Shown piece after piece: positions 34,421 to 44,048 of a DNA stretch of 64,000 nt. A program made the position numbers and the translations under genes. Below the pieces are notes generated by a model. The model made no database searches. It was not told where the DNA came from and was given only the letters and a program-made list of their open reading frames with translations. The stretch covers positions 10,979,134 through 11,043,133 of the forward strand of contig JAULJL010000032.1 in assembly GCA_030761205.1 (NCBI GenBank), written 5' to 3'. This DNA comes from Fremontodendron californicum (Eukaryota; Streptophyta; Magnoliopsida; Malvales; Malvaceae). Position 1 is the stretch's first letter. Each line of letters starts with the position of its first letter.

Positions 34421-36881
34421 TGAGTTTTCATTTTAAAATAATGTTTCTTGTTCTTCCTTCATTTCCTTTCTTAAGTATATTTTTCTTACATTTTGTTTTT
34501 ACAATAAACTCACCATGGCCAAATGGCCTACATTATTTATTTTAAGTTGTTGTTTTTGATTCATTTTACCATGTTGTTTATGCTATTTTATTTATTTTTG
34601 ATGTTTTAAATATTATGTTATTTCATGTTCTTAAGTTATATTTAATTTGGTTGCTTTGTTTGTTGCCATTTATGTCTTAGATATCATGTTTTTGCATTTT
34701 TAATTTTCTGTTTTCATGTTGTTTAAATTTGAGCATGTTTTAGAGTTAGCATATTAAGTGTTTGTGAAAATGCTTGTGTGATTTTTGTGTTATGACTTAG
34801 TTTTTCATGCTAGCATACCAAGTGTTTGTGAAAATGCCATGCATGTCTTAGGTCTAGGTTACATTAAATGTCATGCAAGTTCATGTTAGGTCTAGGCCAT
34901 ATTATTTGTGTCATGCATTTTCCTTACATTTAGGTTTAGATCCATGCATTTCATGCATTATGTTTGCTGCATTGTTTCATGCATTTCATGTTCATGCCAC
35001 TTGAATAATGACTTGAGCCAATTAATGGTTCAAGATCATGCTCTCTTGAGCACACTTGTGGAAAATTAAGTTTGTCAAATTGATTATTCTACCTTTGTGA
35101 TTTTTTTTACTTAGCCAATTTTTATCTAACTTTCAAAAAGTCCTAGCTACTACTTTCAAGTCATTTTATGAGTTTCAAATATTTTTATTTTGATTTTTAA
35201 ATGATTTTATCAAGGACAAAAAAAAATGTGTTGGCAAAGCAGTTTTTTTCAAAAAACTCGTACATCTCTAATTTTTCTGGGAATTCATCTTTGATCAGAA
35301 AATTAAGAAAATATTTCCTCGTGCAGTTTTACATGTCCTGAGTCTCCAGTACTTTTTTTAGAATTTTTGGAATTTTTAAAAATAGGATAAAAAATCGTGG
35401 ATTAAAACTGGACAGTGAAGTCAGAATTGATTTTAAAGAAAAACAAAGCAGTTTTTTCTCCTCCAAAAACTCGTACATCTCTGGTTTTTCTGGGAATCCA
35501 TCTTTGATCAAAAAATTAAGCCGATTTTTTCTCGTGTAGTTTTACATGTCCTGAGTCTCCAGTAATTTTTTCAGAATTTTTGGAATTTTTAAAAATAGGG
35601 TAAAAAATCGTGGATTAAAACTGGACAATGGAGTCAGAATTGAATTTAAAGAAAAACCAATTTTCTGTTTTGGTTAATCTACTTAGAGTGGGCTGATTAG
35701 GAGGGTTAGCTACTGACTTAGGGTGATTTCTAAGCCTTTTAAACTCTAAAAATGGTTTTTCAAGTCCCGGGCTAAGGGTAGTCAAGTCCGGATTTTTTAA
35801 ACTTAGGAAATTAGAGCCATTTAAAAATTTTTAGCCCAGTTTTTATTGTTAATTCAAGCTTTTCAAAATTGTTTTCAAACAATCACAAAGTATTTTGGTT
35901 TTAGAATATTTAATTTGACATATTTTCCTAAGGTAGCCGGATATCTTTTTAGATATACGGATTTCCTTAATTAAAGGAAAAAATACATTTCATGCATTGC
36001 ATTTTTATTTTCATGCATATTATATGATAGCATTATTTTATTCCATGTCATTTAAATTATATGCCATATCATTCATGTTTGCCATGCCATTTAGGTTGCA
36101 TTATATTATTTAGATTTTGCTATGTCATTTTATTTATGTTATGCATATACATATTCATATCTTTTAAAATGTTTTCAAAAGGATAATGATTTTTCAATAA
36201 AAAATAAAGATATTCCCGAGTTAAAATAATTCATGAGTTCTCTACCGGGTTTGCTGGAGGGAATATCATCAATTATCATTAATAAAGGAATATCTTTCTT
36301 TCAAAAAAAAAAAAAAGAGAATGATTCGGAAAGTTTTTCAAAACTAATAAAAATTTCTATATTTTGCCATGTTTGTTGAGGAATATAGGAAAATTTTGAA
36401 TTTATAAATTCCGAATCATTTTCAAATAAAAATTGAATTATTTTTCTTTAAATTGGGGATTAACTTGAAATACTAAATTTAAAACCAATCTTTACCGAGA
36501 CTTGAGATAATACATGATTAATAAGGTACCGATTTATACGGGCGTTGTGGGGGTGCTAATCCTTCCCCGCACGTAACCGACTCCCGAACCCGCTTCTTTG
36601 ATTTCTCTGGTTTTAAAACGCAGACTTGAAATTGGTTTTTAAAATGTTTTAATTAATTTTTAAAATATTTATAAAACCGGTTTTAATAGGTGGCCGATCA
36701 CACCTAGCTAAAAAAGATTGGTGGCGACTCCATGTCTTTTTTAGGGTCATTTTCAAAACCTTAATTTTTCTAGAGGAATTAACTCGACTTTTCCTCGATT
36801 TTTTTTTTAAATGTCACGCCTAACGAATAATAAAGTCTTGTGATGAGACTCGTCGTTATTATTTTTTAGGTTGCGACAGTT

Positions 36882-36899
36882 TGGCGACTCCACTGGGGA
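36882..36899 (+). other. Primer-binding site of element B
   Basis: TGGCGACTCCACTGGGGA, three bases after the LTR end. It is complementary to the 3' end of a plant tRNA, most likely tRNA-Arg as described for Ogre elements; the tRNA assignment is from memory. Confidence 0.82.
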
Positions 36900-37700
36900 C
36901 TATTAGAGAGTCAGGCCTAGAAATAGTCGTGTGTTATCAAAGTCTAAGTTTTGGTTGGTTTAATTGGTATTTAATTTTAATTCCCACATTTTTCTAATAA
37001 AGAGAATTTTGAAAATAATAAAATGTTTTTAAAAATGTTCATTCTCATGTGCATGCATTTTATTATTGTTCTCTAGTTATTTAGGTTGTATATTATAATT
37101 GCTTGTTGGTTAATGCGTTACACTATTCTTGAATGTTTTAATTGCTAGGGCATTTAGAATAAGGTTTGTAGAATAGGTAGTGAAAGGTTTGTTATTCCTC
37201 CACACACACTACACGTGCATTTGCATAACATGAATCCTCTACCCAGGTTCCGTCCTTTTAAGTGGAAGTAAAGTAACTAAGCCTTCGTGATTGATCCTCC
37301 GTATGGGCTAGTGAAACACTTTCGGAGTATAAAGTACCTAATGCCTTCGTGATGATCCTCCGCATGGGCATAGGAAAATATACTCTAACGAATTGAACCC
37401 GCTTTTATCGGGGTGCCTTACTAGCCTTCACCGGCGACAGTGAGGAATAATTCGGGGCCTTAGAACCAATTCACCCTCATATAGTGAACCTAGGCGAAGC
37501 CATGCCGAATTTCCGTTAGACATACCGAAAATAGGAACACATGGAGGGACATTTCTAAACTTTTTGTTACCTATTTTACACTCCGAATAAGTGTGGTAGA
37601 TCGGGCAACGATGTACGTACATCGCCCGTAATAAATTTGATACTCCGCCTCGATGGCATCGTGATGCCTAAATAAGCAGATATTGCTGGGGCAGATGTTC
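36900..37700 (+). other. Leader of element B
   Basis: Non-coding, and clearly homologous to the leader of A (60220-60987, opposite strand). Shared blocks: two imperfect copies of a segment with GCCTTCGTGAT(T)GATCCTCCG (37280-37380), aacgaattgaacccgctttt and tcggggtgccttactagcct, and a hairpin (37602-37628). Retention in an element without genes points to RNA-level roles such as packaging or dimer formation. Confidence 0.75.
37602..37628 (+). other. Predicted leader hairpin with self-complementary loop
   Basis: Stem CGGG, 3-base bulge, CGATG, loop TACGTA, CATCG, CCCG. The centre CGATGTACGTACATCG is a perfect 16-base palindrome. A stem-loop occupies the aligned position in the leader of A (60274-60291). 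Confidence 0.6.
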
Positions 37701-38069
37701 ATTAGCTGTTTTTAAAAAAAAAAATCTTTTTTCAAGCATTTTTGCATGTTGCACATTTCATGCATGTGTGAATGGGGCATATACATTTTTGGTTGTATTA
37801 TTGATCTCATTCTTTGCAATAAACAGTTGGTAATTTAATTTGATGATTTCATAAAACCGGTAGTGTCACATGAACATTTGCATATTGTACCATAGTAAGA
37901 TCCACCCTGAAATTCTTTTGAAAATGATGTGATTGGTTTATCAAAAAAAAAAAAAAAAATTGGAGGTAAATCTTGCATAATGAGATTTTTGAATAACCAA
38001 GATTTAGGTCCCACCAATTTCGTGTAATCATTGATTTCTTTGTATATACCTTTGTGTTAATTCATTTAT
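37701..38069 (+). other. Element B interior, nothing recognised
   Basis: AT-rich with A-runs (37716, 37941). No homology to element A seen and no reading frame worth noting. Confidence 0.5.
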
Positions 38070-38880
38070 TTTTGCATGTATCATTTTGACATCATGTTAT
38101 AGTCATAGCATGCATGGTCATTCATTGTAAGATACGTTTATGACATACATGGTCATTATTTGTATATACTTATGTATCAATTTATTCTTTCTTTACATGC
38201 ATCATGTTGGCATCAAGTTGCATTCATGCATTCATAGTCAGCATGATTTTTTCTGTATATATCCATATATCAATTTATTCTTTCTTTACATGCATCATGT
38301 TGGCATCCAGTTGCATTCATGCATTCATAGTCAGCATGATTTTTCTGTATATATCCATTATCAATTTATTCTTTCTCTATATGCATCATGGTAGCATCAA
38401 GTTGCATTCATGCATTCATAGTCAGCATGATTTTTCTGTATCTATTCATATATCAATTTATTCTTTCTTTACATGCATCATGTTAGCATCAGGGTGCATT
38501 CATGGCATCCATAGTCATCATGATATGCTCATGCATTAATTTGTCATATTGGCATCAGGTTGCGTTCATGACATACACGGCCAGCATGACTTTCTTTGTA
38601 TATACTCTGTGTCAATCATTTATTCTTCACATGCATCATAATTGACATTGTGTGGCATTCATAGTGTATATGATCATTCATTGAGAAATGCATTTGGAAC
38701 ATACATGGTCATTCATTGCATATATCCATGCATTGGTTTTTCTTATTCTTTAAATGCATCATGTTGGCATCGTGTTGCATTTATAACATACATGGTCAAC
38801 ATGTTTCCACTGTATATGACCACACATAACTTTGTTTATCCTTCACATGCATCAAATTGCACTCATGACATTCATAGCTC
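38070..38880 (+). repeat. Element B interior tandem repeat, about 92 bp
   Basis: Units with acatgcatcatgttggcatc, gcattcatgcattcatagtc and tcaatttattctttctt recur about every 91-94 bases (near 38194, 38288, 38379, 38471), with more decayed units on either side to about 38880. Small open frames here are by-products of the repetition. Confidence 0.8.
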
Positions 38881-38948
38881 ATTCATCATGAAACACATTA
38901 ATAAGATGAAATAGAAATTGGCTTAGCTTTGAAGAGTTTTCTTCGTCA

Positions 38949-39031
38949 GCTAAAAGCTATGACCCCAACAGCAAGTGCGAGTATCATATTGGGGCAATTG
39001 GGCATTCGACTAAAAATGCAGAAAACTGAAG
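38949..39031 (+). pseudogene. Trace of gag zinc knuckle in element B
   Basis: One frame reads KSYDPN then CEYHIGAIGHST before a stop. This matches the CxYHxGxxGHS zinc knuckle of Ogre-type gag (element A: CAYHTGIQGHS). The final Cys of the finger is gone. It shows that B derives from a coding element. Nothing else of gag is readable around it. Confidence 0.7.
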
Positions 39032-39291
39032 GAAAGAATTGAGGGTCTTGTCCACAATGGCATTTGGATTCCAGAGCTTATCGAACATTGGAAATCTGTT
39101 TTACCATAGATTGATTTCCTCTTGAAGAATTTTGAGGATAAGATTTGTTATCTTTGAAAGCATGTCAATAGGAGCATTCTGATGCATATTTTTCTATACA
39201 CTTTGATGATGAAAGCTCTTGTCTCATGATGACATATACATGAAATAAATAAATTTTGAATTTTAATATTTTGTGTTCATTTTATTTTAGC

Positions 39292-39304
39292 AATAAATTT
39301 GAAA

Positions 39305-39343
<39 letters not shown>
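39292..39343 (+). repeat. AATAAA followed by a 35-base A tract
   Basis: AATAAA at 39292-39297, then 35 A at 39309-39343. The spacing of 11 bases resembles the 3' end of a polyadenylated RNA. It may equally be a simple A repeat. Confidence 0.6.
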
Positions 39344-39345
<2 letters not shown>

Positions 39346-40139
39346 AAACTTTGAGAAAATTTGTGGTACACAATAAATAAGTGGTTTTCACATGAAATAA
39401 TGAACAATCTTGAGAATATTGATGATCATTGTTAGAAATGACCCAATACCTTCAGCCTTCTCTTTTAGGCTTTCCTAAGCCTAAATCCTTTGAACCGAGA
39501 CCACTTGAAAGACCTAATGCTTCAAGGAATATGAATGATTTGACTTTATAAAACCATTGCCATCACAGAATAAGCAAAGACTTAGATCTTAGTCTAGGCT
39601 ATGAACAAAGGAACGAACTTTTTGAAAATTTTCAAATTCCTTGAAAAATCAAACAAATGAGACATTCTTTCAAGAATTCAGATTTTGATAATTTGGTGTG
39701 TGTCAGGATTGTGCTAAAACCATTCATGACCTTTCCCAATGACCACAAAACACTAATTGCCCAGACATCACTTCATGATTGACACCTTAGGGCACAATGA
39801 TTAAACTAGATTATCCCTTGTCCTAGAGAAAACCTGCTTTTGGGTCATGTTTTCCTTGTCTCTTCAAAGAACTCAGATTGGAAACTCAGCCTTTTCAAAA
39901 CAGACCTAGACTTGCCATGTTTCTCGTTGATACAAATTCGCATGGCTAATCAAATTGGGGCATCATATGTGGAAATGATGGATACATAGTGAAGAAGGAT
40001 GGGCTAATGCATGAATTATTGGGGGCATGCAACAAAAAAAAAAACAAAAAACAAAAAATTTGTGATATCATGCATATGAGAATTCGGATGATTCCAAAGT
40101 GCAAAATGAAATTCTGAATATCTATTTCCCCTAGGGATT
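39344..40139 (+). other. Element B interior, nothing recognised
   Basis: Non-coding, moderately AT-rich. No match to element A was noticed and no tandem repeat is obvious. Confidence 0.5.
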
Positions 40140-42009
40140 GCTTTTCAATGTGAATATTTGTGCTTGACATGAGAAATGGCCATCTTTCATATCCCTTTCA
40201 CACAAAAAGAAATTATCCATAGTCACCCCTTTTGAGCCAAAAGAATTCTTTCTTCTTTGAACCCTGATCAAGGATTACCCTCTACACTGGGGGGCAAATG
40301 CGAGGAAAGATCTTTTCAAAGATCATTGAGAAATGAGTGATAGCTCAAGGACAGACACAAAGCAAATGGAGACCCGAATAAATACGGGCTCACTCTGTCA
40401 AAGAAAAAGAAGAGAAAAAGATGGTGAAATGAAAGCCAAGAAAAACAAAAGAAAAACACAATGAAAAAGAAAATGTGTGTGAAAGACATGGCAAATTGAA
40501 AGCCAAGAGCAAGGAAGAAAAAGAGCAAAGTCAAAAGGAAAGAAATGTCCAATAAGGGACAAATGCTTCAAAGGGAATCCTCCTCAAGAAATGATCCTTG
40601 ATCTGATTACCCTCAAACACATATTTTGGGCCTATTTATCCTTTCTTTCTGAACCCTGAGCCATGGCCTACATTATATGCTTTAAAAGTCCATTTTGATC
40701 AAGCATGAATATTTAATTTGAAGGGTTTTTCCTCGGATTTTATCCCATCTCATCGAATTATCATTTCACTAAGGAAGAATTTAGAATTCTCAAGTGTGTG
40801 GTAAAAAAAAAAGGGAAAGAATGGGACTCTAGGGCGAAAACCCAAAAACGGGCGGTCTAGAGTAAATTTGGAAATTTTCAATGCCATCCGTGCCGATACC
40901 CAAAAAAAAAAAAAAAAAAGAAGGTCATTTAAAAAAAGTGGTCATCGAGGAACATCTAGGAATTCCTGAACCCCCGAAATTGTCAGCTCTCATTCGGAGG
41001 ATTGTCTTCAAAAATTGAATCTTTTTTTCCTCCAAGATCAAACTTTCCGATTTAAATATCCCGGCCAATCTTGACGCTTGTCAAAAAGCCTTGATATGGA
41101 AACTAAAAGAATGTTGAATTTGCTTGGTTCTCAATGAATTCATGATTTATAAAACCTGTTCCATTTGTGAGCCTAGAAGGGACATACATTTTTGTTGTGA
41201 AGTTTTCCTGAAAAAACCAAAATCTTGTTGTATCAAGCCTTGTCAATTCAAATTGAAAAACCCAAATTAATACTTACGGGATTTTCTAACAGTGATCATC
41301 AGTCATCAAAAGATTTGTACATCATACACTGTGGAGTTAAAATTTTTGGCTTAGAAGTTTTCCTTAAATAAGCAAAATTGTTTTTCAAAAAGGGAAAATA
41401 AAAATATTTTTGAAATACCCATTTTGATGTTGGCATGAGACAAGGATTTTTCTAACTCAAAGGTGTAGAACTGCCAGGATAGGTCTTGACTTCCAGATAT
41501 GAGAAGAAGAAATAGAACCCGGTTCAGATCTCTGTTGATGAAAGTTTGAAAATTGTTGGGGCAAAGAGAATAGCCAAAATGAATTGAAGATATGCTCTGA
41601 TTTGAAGAGGAAAAATGAATTTGAAAGGCTAAGCCAAAGTCTAGAAAAACAGCCGGGGGCACTTGCATCACTCATGAGCACTCATCTCTTTATCGAGCTT
41701 TTGCATCTACACAGTGTCGGCAAGCATTTGCATCATTCATGGGTATTTGCATTGGCATTATTCCATAAGCATCTGTATTTTACCTTTACATTTACATTCT
41801 TCATGGAATTCGTATTTGTGTCATCTCAAACAATTGCATCATTTCTAGAATCATTGCATTTTCGTTAATGTGTGGTAATTGTAGTTACACCATTCATAAA
41901 CCAGTTACATGAACACAATTAGTAGGGGCATCTGCATCATGAAACATGGGCATCAATCCAAGTCATTTACATTTGCATTAAAGACATTTGCACCAGTTTT
42001 TTAACACCT
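40140..42009 (+). other. 3' UTR of element B, part homologous to A
   Basis: Contains gaaccctgatcaaggat and accctctacactgg (40258-40290), aagcatgaatatttaatttg (40701) and agggcgaaaacccaaaaac (40832), all present in the 3' UTR of A (9240-9740, opposite strand). It starts where pol ends in A, so the coding block was removed but the 3' UTR kept. From 41690 to 42000 the sequence is rich in gcatttgcat/ttgcatcat variants. Confidence 0.7.
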
Positions 42010-42100
42010 CCGGGCACCAATTTTAAAGACCTCCGGGCATAATTCATAGGTAAGACCTCCGGGCAACATCTTTAAGACCTCCGGGCATAACTTTTTTCAG

Positions 42101-43153
42101 GGGTAAGGCCTCCAGGCACTATTCTTAAGACCTCCGGGCATCATTTTTAAAGTCGCATACAGCGCATTTTTTCCAAATTATGGGTAAGGCCTCCGGGCAC
42201 CATTCTTAAGACCTCCGGGCATCATTTTTAAAGTCGCATACAGCGCATTTCTTCCAAATCACGGGTAAGGCCTCCGGGCACCATTCTTAAGACCTCCGGG
42301 CATTATTTTTAAAGTCGCATACAGCGCATTTCTTCCAAATTATGGGTAAGGCCTCCGGGCACCATTCTTAAGACCTCCGGGCATCATTTTTAAAGTCGCA
42401 TACAGCGCATTTCTTCCAAATCACGGGTAAGGCCTCCGAGCACCATTCTTAAGACCTCCGGGCATCATTTTTAAAGTCGCATACAGCGAATTTCTTCCAA
42501 ATTATGGGTAAGGCCTCCGGGCACCATTCTTAAGACCTCCGGGCATCATTTTTAAAGTCGCATACAGCGCATTTCTTCCAAATCACGGGTAAGGCCTCCG
42601 GGCACCATTCTTAAGACCTCCGGGCATCATTTTTAAAGTCGCATACAGCGCATTTCTTCCAAATTATGGGTAAGGCCTCCGGGCACCATTATTAAGACCT
42701 CCGGGCATCATTTTTAAAGTCGCATACAGCGCATTTCTTCCAAATCACGGGTAAGGCCTCCGGGCACCATTCTTAAGACCTCCGGGCATCATTTTTAAAG
42801 TCGCATACAGCGAATTTCTTCCAAATTATGGGTAAGGCCTCCGGGCACCATTCTTAAGACCTCCGGGCATCATTTTTAAAGTCGCATACAGCGCATTTCT
42901 TCCAAATCACGGGTAAGGCCTCCGGGCACCATTCTTATGACCTCCGGGCATCATTTTTAAAGTCGCATACAGCGAATTTCTTCGAAATTATGGGTAAGGC
43001 CTCCGGGCACCATTCTTAAGACCTCCGGGCATCATTTTTAAAGTCGCATACAGCGCATTTCTTCCAAATCACGGGTAAGGCCTCCGGGCACCATTCTTAA
43101 GACCTCCGGGCATCATTTTTAAAGTCGCATACAGCGCATTTTTTTCAAATCAC
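42101..43153 (+). repeat. 81-bp satellite-like array, 13 units, dimeric 162-bp order
   Basis: Units begin gggtaaggcctccgggcacc at 42101, 42182, 42263 and so on, every 81 bases to 43073. Unit junctions alternate strictly between aattatggg and aatcacggg, giving a 162-base higher-order unit. Marker variant gcgaatttc recurs at 42487, 42811 and 42973, multiples of 162 apart. This pattern is typical of arrays grown by unequal exchange. The core AAGACCTCCGGGCA is that of the minisatellite in A. Confidence 0.93.
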
Positions 43154-43720
43154 AGGTAGGACCTCCGAGCAACATCTTTAAGACCTCCGGGCATAACTTT
43201 TTTTTTCAGGGGTAAGGCCTATGGGCACCATTTTTAAGACCTCCGGGCATAATTTTTCAAATCACAAGTAAGACCTCCGGGCAACATCTTTAAGACCTCC
43301 GGGCATAACTCTTTTTTCAGGGGTAAGGCCTATGGGCACCATTTTTAAGACCTCCGGGCATAATTTTTCAAATCACAGGTAAGACCTCCGGGCATAACTT
43401 TTTTTCAGGGGTAAGGCCTATGGGCACCATTTTTAAGACCTACGGGCATATTTTTTCAAATCACAGGTAAGACCTCCGGGCAACATCTTTAAGACCTCCG
43501 GGCATAACTCTTTTTTCAGGGGTAAGGCCTATGGGCACCATTTTTAAGACCTCCGGGCATAATTTTTCAAATCACAGGTAAGACCTCCGGGCAACATCTT
43601 TAAGACCTCCGGGCATAACATTTTTCAAGGGTAAGGCCGCCGGGCACCAATTGGTAAGACCTCCGGGCACCAGTTTTTTAAGACCTCCGGGCACCAATTT
43701 TAAAGACCTTCGGGCATAAA
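43154..43720 (+). repeat. Second array, about 112-bp units
   Basis: Longer units (gtaagacctccgggcaacat ... ggcctatgggcaccattttt) near 43152, 43265, 43465 and 43576, with one shortened unit near 43376, then single core repeats to 43720. A few irregular core repeats also precede the 81-bp array (42010-42100). Confidence 0.85.
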
Positions 43721-44035
43721 TTTTTCTTTTGAAAATCGAATTCGTTTTCTTAAGACGAATCGAGCCTTGTTTAGGCAGGGAATTCAATTTAAGGACAAAA
43801 TCTTCAATTAATTGTTAAAAAAAAATCAAAAATAAAAAAAAAATAGAAAAAAAAAGTAGAAAATGAAAAATGAAAAATGAAAAAAATAAAAAATAATATA
43901 GAAAATGAAAAAAAAATGAATAAAATGAAAAATGAAAAAGAAACCCCTTTCCCTTTCCTTCACATGTGATTTCACTGACTGTACAAAATTAGTGTTGGTT
44001 TATCTTTGCCTGATTCCTGATTCTCAGCAATAGCC
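43721..44035 (+). other. A-rich end of 3' UTR of B
   Basis: Low-complexity run of A with aaaatgaaaaa repeats, then cctttccctttccttcacat and gtttatctttgcctgatt, all mirrored next to the PPT of A. Confidence 0.75.
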
Positions 44036-44048
44036 AAAGAGGGGCAGC
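44036..44048 (+). other. Polypurine tract of element B
   Basis: aaagaggggcagc, abutting the 3' LTR. Confidence 0.9.

Larger units (their letters stand above)
32538..36878 (+). mobile_element. 5' LTR of element B
   Basis: 4341 bases, TGTAGACACC...TTGCGACA. It holds five GTCAA boxes (32689-32752), about 160-bp tandem units (33190-33830), a TATA box (34054-34062) and a seven-unit hairpin repeat (34174-34420). The distal part (35940-36878) is close to the corresponding end of LTR A: same aaggtagccggatatctttt and gcacgtaaccgactcccgaa blocks. Confidence 0.93.

Noticed and set aside
34139..34423. A 94-codon open frame of repeated 12-residue units in LTR B
   Set aside because: It opens with GTG, and the first ATG lies inside the repeats. 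The frame stays open because unit lengths are multiples of three. Treated as a hairpin repeat, not a gene.
38140..38914. Small hydrophobic frames in the interior of element B
   Set aside because: They follow the 92-bp repeat period and change frame between units; no ORF conservation is visible.
42101..43153. CRISPR-like regular array
   Set aside because: Whole 81-base units repeat with no unique spacers, in a plant retrotransposon 3' UTR. It is a tandem satellite.
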